Positions 1 through 10,620 of a stretch of DNA of 64,000 nt are shown piece after piece. A model generated the notes under the pieces. That model was not told the DNA's origin, ran no database searches, and saw nothing but the letters and a program-made list of their open reading frames with translations. Numbering within the stretch: the stretch's first letter is position 1; each line of letters opens with the position of its first letter. The translations under genes were made by a program, and so were the position numbers. The DNA is from Enoplosus armatus (taxonomy: Eukaryota > Chordata > Actinopteri > Centrarchiformes > Enoplosidae): positions 12,227,192 to 12,291,191 of the forward strand of contig NC_092196.1 of assembly GCF_043641665.1 (NCBI RefSeq). Reading direction: 5' to 3'.

Positions 1-3000
1 CAGTGTTTACAATATCAGTAGTGTAGGTTGGAGGCGTGCTGTCCTGGCCAGTTGAGAAAATGCAATGTTAAGCTACCTTCATGGTGATGACATGTCAGGC
101 AATTTAATTTGAGCCTCTTTGACAACAGATCTGCCCTGTGGTTGACCGTGTCTGTGCATGGTGCTAATCTCTGGATAATGTTGCAATGCCGGTTTGTCTG
201 GTCAGCAGTGCGGACCCTGATGGGTGTTTATAGGGGCTACAAGGATAAGAGTCGACTATAGACAGCATGCGAGTGGTTATGGAGGAGGATAGTGAGCGCA
301 GTCTATTTCTGCAGCTCCAAACATTCCTCCTTCGCCTCCATATCCATTAACGAATGTATTGATATATATATAGTTAATCTACAACAGAGAGGCTGTAAAT
401 TTGCATATAATATGTTTGCAATATGTACAAAAGTGAAGCAATAGCCTGTGGGGGAATCACCTTTGATCAAAGCACTAAACAGTTTTCAATTGTGCTGTAA
501 ATCAACCAACATCAACCCATGGAAATGATTTCGGAGCAGTAACATCATATAACACATTACAACACTGATTCAGATGATCACAACACACTCAGCCTCCTCA
601 TGCGGTTAGCAGCAGGTGTGCTGGTGTGTTTTTCAGTGCAGCGTTTCTGTTAGAGGTTACAGACAGGCTGGAGACAGACAGACTAACTGCTGCTCATAAA
701 CATTGAAAGTCTTGGCTGGTACACTGAAAGCCTAATTGGAGAATTTGATCCACTTCACCAATAATCATTTTAATAGCTTATAAATTATCCTGTGATATAT
801 GAATTGTACACAAGAGATTTAGGTTTCAAACCGTGCTGGTCTGTGTGCGCCGCGCTCACTTGCTACACACTGTGTGTATGCACTTGCACATTTTCTCAGT
901 CTTGAGCTCATGTAAGGGACATAAAAATGAGCAGTGCAAATGGCTTTTTATTCTTGTTTTAATTATCTGAAAATAAAGACAATCCACCACAGTTATCTTA
1001 GCTCTGTGAGGCAAAGTCCCCCACAGCCAGGCAAGTCCTCTAAATAGTCTTTTGCTTTTGTGGAGCGGCCTCCCATTTCCCGTAAAAGTCAAGGGGTGGG
1101 CTCTCTGTTCTCTCGCCGCCCATGAGCCCTGTCCTAAATGTCTACATGTCCCGCACCATCTAATTCACAGGCAAATTAGGGAGATGATTTATGAGAATCA
1201 AGGATCAAAAAAGGAGACAATGTGGAAGACTGAGCACACCGCAAGTTTTATGCAGAACATATGCCGTGAAGATGAGAGGGAAGAAAGACAGAAAGGGGGG
1301 GGGGTGTAGATCAGAAAGCGTAAAAAAAAAAGAGCCCACTTACGCTTCTCTTGGGAGAACTCTGGGACAAGATACACCATGGGAAGTGTCATCTCTGCTG
1401 AACGTCTTAGCATTTATGTCAGAAGAAAATAACCAGGAATGGACATTTTCCCTTCACACGGAAGATGAAATGGAAGCTCACTGATCTGCTCTCCAATCAT
1501 CAACCCTGATCTTTACCTTTAGGCAACGTTCAAACAGAAACTTTGTGTCAAATTCAAGTGTTATTGCATGTGTACTCGTGGGAGTCACTGCTCAACCAAG
1601 ATACCTACTGACAGTCTGCAGATTTACAGGCAAGCCTTGGGGAAACTAGAGAATGATTTAACATAATCCTTCCCGGCCTGCTACTACAGCAGCTTCCCAA
1701 AACCTGTCCGTCCGTAATCTGAAGTTCATACGAACATACAGAACTATCACGAGCAAACCCGCCGCCTCACAAAACAGTTGTGTGTCAGGGAGAAAACACA
1801 GCAAATAATCTGGAAACACTTGAGCTCTTTTTATACTCCTGACATTAAAAACGAGTGTTGCCGAAGGCCAAACACACCCTGAGACGTTTTGGACTAATTG
1901 TTTCCTTCAGTTTCAAACACTCCCCTTTCAATCTATTCAAAACTCCCTCCTTCCTTCCCTCCTCACAGTGGACCCCCCCCCCCCCCACTCACCTCTCTGT
2001 GTCTACTAATAGGTTTAAATAAAACCTGCAATTGGTCCAGTAAACCCCTCATTATGGTGTTTTAATAGAATGAATTTAGGATAGTGCGGGGTCAGGGGTC
2101 AATGGGAGGTCCTAACACACAGCAGCTGTCATGGGGGTTGGACTGTGATTAAAACCAGTGGAGTCAAACATCCACTCGACCTCGCTAAGTAGAAAACCTG
2201 GAAAATACATTTGGCCACAGACCAAAATGGAAAACATCCACCATCCAACTTCCAGAGGGGGTGGGATGAGTAGAGATGGAACAGAAAGGAGGAGTAAGTA
2301 CATCCATCACTGAGAGTTAATGTGTGTGTGAACCTGGCTGGAACGTCCTCTGAATCTTTTCATCGACATGATGTAACAATACAGATCTTATAACGTCGCC
2401 AGGGTTGTAAAATATAGGATTTTCTAGTCAGAGATATTCTGTCAGAAAACCTGTGTCCTAGTTGCATGTGCTGCAACTGTAAATTCTGCACTAATTACCT
2501 TCTTTCTGAGTGTGTGAAACCAAAGATAGAAGTGGTCCGGTTGATGTGGAGCAGGGGTGAAATATGACTTGTTAGCAGCCCAGGAGCTTGTTCCACATGC
2601 GGTTAAGCAGTGGTTTGGGATCGTCTGGGTGAGGGGGAGGGCATGCCCGTCTCCACAGTTCAGCAAGTTTACACTGACTCAGTGTGCAATCAGTGAGATT
2701 ATTTAACAGAATGAAGGCCTGCTGTTTGGGTTAGGGTGCTGTGGTGGCTGTAGAGGCAGGGGTTTCCACAGTTGTTCCTCATGTGAAAACGTTTTTATGA
2801 ATTCTGTCAGGACTTTTGTGCAGCAGGATTTATACATCATGCACAAAAATAGGGATTTAGATATTAGATATATGGTTTGCATGCAATATTTTGTTGAATG
2901 CGTAGCAGACGTTTTCTGAACTTGATGACCTTTATGAGCATTCACATCATCCTAAACACATCTAAAACTCTTTCCTATACTGCACAACGCTGTGGCAATT

Positions 3001-4120
3001 TAACTGCTCAACATACTCCGTCCAATGACTTGGCTGGAGTGAGGAAATGTGCCTAAGTGTATTAAAACACAGAAGCAGAGACCAAAGGGAGCAAGATTCC
3101 TGTGGGTGACTGTGTAATTTAATTTTGTATGCACATTAGAAGCCAGAGAGTATAATTTACATGTGGGGTAGAAGTGACTAGGGCCCAGGAGAAATGGGCT
3201 AACATGCTCTGCTAAGGCTCAGAAAAAAAAAAGAAAAATCTGAAAATCTTTACCCTGGTCTTTTCCTTTGAGATGCATCTCGCAAAAAATAGGAAAATGA
3301 AAACCTTCCTTCCATTCTTTGGGACACTTAAGGTTCATGCGCGGTTACCTCTCCTCTGTTGCTCCTTCCTTTTCTAATCAAGAGCACAGAGCCAACAGAC
3401 TCTGGCCAGAGTTTCTCCCCACAATACAGGGAGGCATGAAGGGGGAAAGGCTGGAGTCTGTTTTGAGTCTGTCTCTTTCTCTCTACCCAGAAACCGTCTC
3501 ACAGCTTAGCAGGGCCTGACGGCAGCTGTCGCTCACGTTGGGCTCATCCTGATTCATCGTCAGCGTCATTCTTCCTGAGATGAGTTTGATTGGTGGGGAG
3601 CAATTTTCCAATAAACACAAACCAAATGAAGCACTTTTTGAGCTATGACACACTGGTTTGATTAATATTGATTTGTTTGTTTGTCTGTCGGCAGGATACC
3701 TCAACACTGACGGAGGGATTTCCATGAAATTTCAGTGGGGAGACGGGACTTGAACCCAGAACAGCATTACATGTGACACAAACAGATTTGATAACAAATC
3801 CATAGGGAATGTTCAACGAATCAGAAAACCTCTTAATCTATTAATTGTTGTGTAAGTGACAGGAATTATGTCTTGTGTGTTACAACAAATTAACAAAAAA
3901 CTCGCTGAGTTATTTCTAGTTCATTAGCAAAATGAACACAAGCCTTATGAAGGGGAATGTAGTGACAACAACATGTGAGGTAGATATGTAATATGAAGTC
4001 TGATATTCAATTGCAAAATATTTACATTTTTCTGTTTAAATAAAATGTGATACATTAAGTTCACACATGCTTGAGCCCTGACAAAAAGCTCTACAGCTCT
4101 ACATATCTGCTCTCTCTCAT
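1..4120. other. Distal upstream flank of sox8, no gene seen
   Basis: No reading frame here resembles a known protein; the open frames are under about 100 codons and look like chance. The stretch holds short homopolymers (G-run near 1297-1306, C-run at 1973-1986, A-run at 1321-1330) and ordinary mixed-composition DNA. A non-repetitive block near 1030-1230 is listed separately as a possible regulatory element. LMF1, the usual neighbour on this side of mammalian SOX8, is not visible here. Confidence 0.6.
1030..1230. promoter_or_regulatory. Candidate conserved non-coding element upstream of sox8
   Basis: Non-repetitive block about 5 kb upstream of the sox8 start. It has no simple repeat and contains homeodomain-like AT cores (ctaattcac, gcaaattagg, gatgatttatga) beside GC-richer stretches (gagcggcctcccatttcc). 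Such mosaics are typical of vertebrate enhancers. This is a guess from sequence texture only; conservation was not tested. Confidence 0.22.
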
Positions 4121-4139
4121 ACACACCCACACACACACA

Positions 4140-4181
<42 letters not shown>
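4121..4181. repeat. (AC)n microsatellite, interrupted
   Basis: About 60 bp of AC dinucleotides with two CCC interruptions near the left end. First of a pair of long AC arrays about 2 kb upstream of sox8. It gives rise to a spurious Cys/Val-rich frame on the minus strand. Confidence 0.95.
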
Positions 4182-4186
<5 letters not shown>

Positions 4187-4270
4187 AATACTTTTCCATG
4201 TGTGGAGCGGGATGAGAACGAGTCAGCCAGTCATTCACGTGAGACAACTAGTCGCTGTCCTGTCTGTCTG

Positions 4271-4272
<2 letters not shown>

Positions 4273-4328
<56 letters not shown>
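4273..4328. repeat. (CA)n microsatellite, pure
   Basis: About 28 uninterrupted CA units, only 92 bp from the preceding AC array and in the same orientation. Long and pure, so probably length-polymorphic. Confidence 0.95.
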
Positions 4329-4330
<2 letters not shown>

Positions 4331-5880
4331 CACTGAACTTGACCCAACAGAGCGCTTTGACAGCAGCTGTTAGAAAGAAAGGCGGCTCGGGACCGACCAT
4401 GGGAGCACTTTCATTTTATCATTTGTGATAGAAATTTTCAACAACAACAAAACAAGCTTATTTTGTGTCAACACATGATCCTTCATTAGACATCAAACAC
4501 CATATTGTGTCATTCAAAGTCACTGGCAAGGGCCTTTGCTTCTTACACCTATTGTTAATAAAAGAACGATGAAAACTTCTTACCTTACCGTGCAAGCCGT
4601 TACTTTTCCTGCTGTAAGCTCTGTGCTGCATGTAAAAGCCACAGTTTCTATTATTTCCACATAACAAACGCTCTTCTTCTCTCAGCCACCTGCAGTGTTC
4701 ATCAAGCGAAGCAAACTGCCGTCCAGCACAAACATACCTTGTCTTTTCACACGGAGGCCGGTGATAAAAATCACCCCACAATACATGAACACAAAGACAC
4801 CCTTAACAAATTCAGTGATTCAATCTGCCCGCTTATCTCCTCTGCTCTTTATATCTTCAGTGTCATAAAAACGCCTGCTGGTGAGAAGTGACGTGTGGAT
4901 CACAGACAGACTGCTGGGACAAATTAATTTCCTCTTCTGAATTTGGAACATTTATCAAAGCTATAATCAAGGCTCACACAGGCCTGAGAAGTTTGAGGCT
5001 TCTGTTATCAAAGCAAACACAAGTTTTGGTCAGAAGTCGGTTCCGGAGTGAGAGTATTTGTTTTGGGGGTCATGCTCATTTGTTTAGATTAGACAGACAG
5101 ACATGATTAATATCACACATTGAACTTGCCTACAAAACATTGTTATAAGCAATTATTAAACATGGATTTATACCCAAAGAAAGAAAGACAGCCATCAGCT
5201 CTAACTAGTGGGAGGGAGGATCATCCCGTCTCTGTGACAATGAGATCTGGCAGACATGACATGAATTATATATTTGCTTTTGCAAAGCTGCTGCAAATTA
5301 GTTTGTTACAAGCTTTGACACATTTGTCATTTCATGTTTAACCAAATTAACAAAATCTGATTCTTGTTTAGATCAAGTTCACCTGGAGCCAGAGTCAGAT
5401 GTTAAACCTCAATCTTCATCTCAGTAAGAAATGATAACTATTTTTCTAAAAAAAATCTACTTTTAGCATTTGACTTTTTTTATTATGTCTTGACTATTCT
5501 CTGAGAGTAAAATGTACAAATGAACTTCATTATCTTCTGTCATTCTAAGTGCGTTAATAACATCAAAATAACTTTTTAAAGAAATAAAATCCTGTACATT
5601 GGCAGGAAAGTAACAATATACAATACAATATACAGGCATTATCAGCCTATATTGCAATAATCATATTACCAAATGTAATTTTTAATTTAGGTGTTGACTT
5701 ATGCATACATTTAAAGATAGATGTTTACATTTGGTGTATTAATAATAGAAAAAATAAACACAATGGTAATTTCTGAACTCATTACATTTCCTATAAAATT
5801 GTGGCTGTCTTTAATAAAAACAGAACTGTGTCACCAAAGCAAAAAAAGAAAATCATTATAATAATGAAGCCCACATAAAA
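4329..5880. other. Proximal upstream flank of sox8, no gene seen
   Basis: AT-rich, non-repetitive DNA between the CA arrays and the sox8 promoter. The frames at 4458-4781 (minus) and 4888-5106 (plus) show no domain and are taken as chance. A TATA-like cctataaaat occurs at 5790-5799 but lies farther upstream than the CCAAT/TATA cluster at 5888-5956. Enhancer or distal promoter sites could be present; none can be proved by eye. Confidence 0.5.
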
Positions 5881-5887
5881 GTCTGAA

Positions 5888-5956
5888 CCAATGGGGGGAA
5901 AGTGGCGATTTGTTCCAGCCAATCCCAGGCGGAGGGTGGAGTGACGATTTTAAAAC
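5888..5956 (+). promoter_or_regulatory. sox8: sox8 core promoter (two CCAAT boxes and TATA-like box)
   Basis: Two CCAAT boxes in the same orientation (5888-5892 and 5919-5923, 31 bp apart) are followed by a G-rich stretch (ggcggagggtggag), a TGACG half-site and a TATA-like ttttaaaac (5948-5956). Spacing predicts transcription start near 5980 and a 5' UTR of about 270 nt. A minimal upstream ORF (ATG at 6018, stop at 6027-6029, three codons) would lie inside that UTR. The element positions are seen directly; their use is inferred. Confidence 0.5.
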
Positions 5957-6247
5957 TAAGTAACGTGTAGCTCCTCAGCTCACAGTGTGGACCACAACTT
6001 TCACGACTGCACCTCCCATGACAGCCTAGGAAAACAAGACTAACGAAGACAAACAAACAGGGAAGCAGAAGGAAAACAACGGACTCGCACTGACTGAAAT
6101 TGTTAAAGGAATTTACTGTGGCGCGGCGTGCGTAAAAGGCGCACTGGCCACTCTTGCTGCGCGCTTGAATCCAGTGGTAACATCTGTGTTTTGCTTTTAA
6201 TTGAAGATTACGTTTTCGGATTTTCATCCCACGGGGCTGAACAAATA

Positions 6248-8195
6248 ATGTTAAAAATGACAGAGGAGCATGACAAGTGTGTCAGCGACCAGCCGTGCAG
6301 TCCGTCGGGCACAAACAGCTCCATGTCCCAGGACGAGTCCGACTCCGACGCTCCGTCCTCACCGACAGGCTCCGACGGCCAAGGATCCCTGCTCGCAGGT
6401 TTGGGCAAGAAACTGGACTCCGAGGATGACGACCGGTTCCCAGCTTGCATACGGGACGCAGTCTCTCAGGTCCTCAAAGGATACGACTGGTCCTTGGTGC
6501 CCATGCCCGTGAGGGGGAACGGATCTCTGAAGAGTAAACCTCACGTCAAGAGACCCATGAACGCGTTCATGGTTTGGGCGCAAGCGGCCCGCAGAAAGCT
6601 GGCGGATCAGTATCCACACCTGCACAACGCCGAACTGAGCAAGACTCTGGGGAAACTGTGGCGGTGAGGAAACGTTTATTTATTTATACTAGTAAATAAA
6701 TAAACTCTTTATTATAAAGACAAATGCAGCGATAAAGCGCGTGTAAATGAATACTATTAAAAAGAAAATAACACTGAGGACACAGAGGACAAGGCTACAG
6801 AATAGTTTCATAGATAATATTTTATGTTTACAGCTTTGGCAATTACATAGAAATATACATTTTACTAAATTTCAAAAAGTTTTAATTTTGAATGTAAATG
6901 ATTTAAAAGAAATTAAGAAAGTAAATTTGGCATTTCCTTCAGACCTCTTGACAATTAATAAAAAGCTCTAAAGTCATCTAACCTAATTTTACCTTTTTAT
7001 TTTTGTTTAGTTTGACTGCATACATCTTAATGTTTTATAATTTTTTTCCCACCACAGTTTGCTCTCGGAAAGTGAGAAGAGGCCGTTTGTGGAGGAAGCA
7101 GAGAGGCTTCGGGTTCAGCACAAGAAAGATCATCCAGACTACAAGTACCAGCCCCGGCGACGGAAGAATGTGAAACCAGGCCAGAGCGACTCAGACTCTG
7201 GAGCAGAACTGGCACATCACATGTATAAAGCTGAACCAGGGATGGGAGGACTGGCAGGGATGACTGACGGACACCACCATCCTGAACATGCAGGTATGTT
7301 GTCAAATTTAACACAAGAAATAACACAAACACAACTAGTTTGCAAGTTTTATTTTAGGAATTTTAGGCTACAGTAAAGTGTTCAAATCATTTTGTATTTG
7401 GAGTGATGAAGCCTCACCACTGATATTATTTTCTTTTCAGGGCAGCCCCATGGTCCCCCCACACCACCCACTACTCCCAAAACAGACCTGCACCACGGGG
7501 TGAAGCAGGATCTGAAACATGAAGGCCGTCGTCTTCTTGACAGCAGCAGGCAAAACATAGACTTCAGCAACGTGGACATCTCTGAGCTCAGCACTGATGT
7601 CATCAGCAACATGGAGACCTTCGATGTGCACGAGTTTGACCAGTACCTCCCGCTCAACGGCCACGCCTCAGGCTCCTCCGCCCTGCCTTCAGACCACAGC
7701 CATGGGCAGGCTCCAGCGCCCGGTGGCTCTTACACTTCCTCATACAGCCACGCAGGCGCCAACGGGTCAGCGTGGAGCCGCAAGAGCACCATGTCTTCCG
7801 CCTCTCCCTCCGCCAGCGAGGTGGGCCAGCACCGGCTCCACATTAAAACAGAGCAACTGAGCCCCAGCCACTACAGCGAGCACTCCCACAGGTCACCCTC
7901 ACACTCCGACTACAGCTCCTACAGCAGCCAGGCCTGTGTCACCTCGGCCACGTCAGCTGCCTCGGCTGCAGCCTCATTCTCCAGCTCCCAGTGTGACTAT
8001 ACTGACATCCAGAGCTCCAACTATTACAACCCTTACTCCGGCTACCCTTCTAGCCTCTACCAGTACCCCTACTTCCACTCATCCAGGCGGCCCTACGGCA
8101 GCCCGATCCTCAACAGTCTGTCCATGGCTCCTGCCCACAGCCCCACCGCCTCCAGCTGGGACCAGCCCGTCTACACCACGCTGTCTCGACCTTAA
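6248..8195 (+). CDS. sox8: Sox8, SoxE-group HMG-box transcription factor (3 coding exons)
   Basis: Coding exons are 6248-6663, 7058-7293 and 7441-8195 (introns of 394 and 147 nt, both GT-AG), giving 468 aa with stop TAA; human SOX8 is 446 aa. The start [10 protein letters not shown] is the first in-frame ATG and matches the SOX8 N-terminus, followed by the SOX8-type CSPSGT/SDSDAP stretch. Domains in order: SoxE dimerisation region about residues 60-98 ([19 protein letters not shown]), HMG box about 99-175 ([20 protein letters not shown] through [12 protein letters not shown]), K2 activation region ([14 protein letters not shown] at 278-291), SUMO-type site IKTE (K353), and C-terminal activation tail ending [12 protein letters not shown]. 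Intron 1 splits the HMG box after LWR, as in other SoxE genes. SOX8 rather than SOX9/10 is shown by the DSDSGAEL region, the [14 protein letters not shown] block and the lack of the SOX9 PQA-rich stretch. It binds ACAAWG sites in the nucleus; family roles are gonad, neural crest, glia and cartilage development. Whether it is the fish sox8a or sox8b paralogue is not decided. Confidence 0.97.
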
Positions 8196-9770
8196 GGGGA
8201 CAAGAAACTGTCAGTTAGCACCAGAGACTCAGATTCAGATCGATGCACTACTAATGAAGGAAGTACGAAGCAGGTGGAGAAGTGTGTGCAGGGGGTAGTA
8301 GGCTACCTGTGACCATTTGAACGTGAAACAAACAAAAGAAAAAAGTGCCTGCTGATTTTATACAAAGTTATATCGTTGCGAAGAAAACACACTTGTACAG
8401 ACTTTTTACACAAAGACAAATTGTGTTGCTGGCGAGCCAAACTCCTCCATGAGGACATGTCGCCTACGCCTACATCCTGTACATCCCCCATCTTTCCAGT
8501 TTAAGATTGCACGTGTGTGCACACACTTGAGGTAAAGCAAAAGGCCTGCCACTGAGTTGTGTAGGAGAGAAAAACGGTTTGGCTCAATTCCGTCGTGAAG
8601 CAGATGGAGAAGCAGATACATTTGGAGAATGTACGCGGGACCAATTATGTGAATTTGCAGTAAAATTTACATTAATGGCCAGAGCTATATCGCAGCACAT
8701 TTACATCAGTGGATCAGTCTTAACTAAATGGCTCATATGAATCTTATCGTGTCATTTTGGCATAAAAGTCTTATATGTATTTATGTTCCTGCATTATTGT
8801 TTTTTTTTTTGGTTAAGTAGATAAACACATGTAATGTGGGTTTGGTTATTTACAGTACTGTTTGGCTTTTAATGAAAATAAGGTAAATGAAGTGAAGGAC
8901 AGTACAAGTACAATAATTTTGATATCATTCCGTTAAAGACCAATTTCCAGTAACGTCTCCATTCCGAGTTGCAAGCAAACAGAGCGGGACAGAACAGGTG
9001 TCTGAAAGCTATGCTTGGCAAATTGCGATTAGTCATGATCTAGGGTTAAAGGAAATGGGGTAAAATAACACCACGCACTCTGAGTGACATGTCAGCTGGA
9101 CCTCCTGTATACGTGGATGGCCAGCACACGGATATGCGTGCATACATGCATCAGTGTGTGCGTGTCAGGGAGATGAAGTGCTTCTGTATGTGTGAGCCAT
9201 TTCCTTGGGAGAGAGATACATATCCCATGACATAATACACACCAAATGATACTTAAAAAACTCTTTACTGAAAACAGTCTTTGAACTTAAAGAAGAGTAT
9301 TCAGGGTTTAAGGAGGGATTTAAGAGTGTGTGAGTATTTGCTCATATTTATCTCATCAACCATCAAGTGCCAACTCACTGCTGCAGTCTCGCGCAAAACG
9401 TTTTTGTGCCTTCTAATGCTTATTGTCAGTATTTCAATATGAAATTGAATTATTAACAAACTTCAGGCAGCACACAATCAGTAATCCACACCAGAAGCTC
9501 CTACAGTTAACCTGATTATATCCTTAATTTGATATCATTCCTTACAGCCTTGGTTTGTAACGTTCTGTGAGATGCTGTATGAGAAACGTACGGAGCATCA
9601 TGCTCCAAGTTTTGTCCACAGAACTGTGTTTTGTATATTATTCTGGTGTATAATTTTGAGAAAGGCTGTGAAAATTATTGTTGTTCTATTAACTAGAGTT
9701 TCATTCACACATGCACAGCTAACCCATTCGCTGGCCTTTTTTTAAATAAAAAGATACTTTTTCTTGACAT
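8196..9770 (+). other. sox8: sox8 3' untranslated region
   Basis: About 1.57 kb from the stop codon to the first strong polyadenylation signal. It is AT-rich with several T- and A-runs and no coding potential; the small minus-strand frames at 8303-8621 are chance. A long AT-rich 3' UTR is common among SoxE mRNAs, so post-transcriptional control is plausible, but no specific miRNA site is claimed. Confidence 0.7.
9745..9750 (+). terminator. sox8: sox8 polyadenylation signal AATAAA
   Basis: AATAAA inside tttaaataaaaag, followed within 15-45 nt by a GT/T-rich stretch (ttgtctttgtcattcttgtt), the usual layout of a cleavage and polyadenylation site. Cleavage is expected near 9765-9775. Confidence 0.7.
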
Positions 9771-9879
9771 TTGTCTTTGTCATTCTTGTTTGCATCCATA
9801 TTTAATTTAAACTTGTTCATATTTGTTTTGAAATATATTTGAAAACAATTTGTGAAAACTTAAAATTAACTGCACCGAT

Positions 9880-10080
9880 GTGAGCACGGGTTGGCCTCTG
9901 CACTGGATACCAGCTGTTCATATTAGCCTTGTCTGACATCTGTAAAGTGAGCTACAGCTGTGAGGGGAGACCACTGAGACCTTCAGGGAGTTATTCTCAG
10001 CTCCTTCTGAATGGTTTTCCACAGTGACAACAAGAACAGCAATTAAACCTTCACAGTAAATTTAATTAGACGCTGCTCAA
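9880..10080. promoter_or_regulatory. Candidate conserved non-coding element just 3' of sox8
   Basis: Non-repetitive block directly beyond the sox8 polyadenylation site with E-box-like CAGCTG (9911-9916, 9956-9961) and AT cores (gcaattaaacc, aatttaattag). It has enhancer-like texture and no coding or repeat signature. Conservation is untested. Confidence 0.22.
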
Positions 10081-10439
10081 ATCAGGCGAACAGTCTAAGT
10101 CTATCAACGACTTTTTGCAAAACGCTAAATACATGTTGAATTATGCCAGTTTCATCCAGTCATTTTTTCGAGAAATATACAGGTGTTGAAAATAAAACCG
10201 ACACATGTTGCAGTTTCCGGTGCCACTCTCAGAACCTTCTGACCTTACAGGGCCTTGAGTTGACACTTACAGTCAATATGTGGCTATAGATGTATCTACC
10301 AAAATAGTTCAGTTCAGATTTTTTCGTTGAACCACCGACAAGAGAGGGAAGGAGGAGAGATCCCATCTCCTCTGGTCCGGTGGGTAGAATGCACAAGTTG
10401 GCCCTGGCATGCATGCCAAGCAGCCGTCTCTAACCAGCC

Positions 10440-10620
10440 CAGGGAGAAGCCAAGTGCCAGGGCCGCGCTGCTGAATTTTAATGATTCATTATGCTGTGGA
10501 GGGGCCCCATTGTGTCCCTTTATCCGGAGAGCTAGAAAGGAATTAATTGGACAGAAAATGGAAGGGCAAGGGGAACTGACAAGCCATTAAGAGGGTCCTG
10601 AATGGACGATTAGATGCACA
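10440..10620. promoter_or_regulatory. Candidate sox8 enhancer with SoxE motif
   Basis: Non-repetitive block about 2.3 kb past the sox8 stop. It combines homeodomain-like sites (ttttaatgattcatta; ggaattaattgg) with a CCATTGT sequence at 10507-10513, the reverse complement of the SoxE consensus ACAATGG, and ends in agccattaagagg. This mix in otherwise unremarkable DNA is what a conserved tissue enhancer tends to look like. Function and conservation are inferred. Confidence 0.3.

Noticed and set aside
3945..4247. Cys/Val-rich 100-codon frame on the minus strand
   Set aside because: Produced by translation of the (AC)n microsatellite.
6128..6247. In-frame N-terminal extension of sox8 upstream of the chosen ATG
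   Set aside because: It contains no ATG, only a GTG at its left end, and does not resemble the SOX8 N-terminus, whereas MLKMTEEH does.
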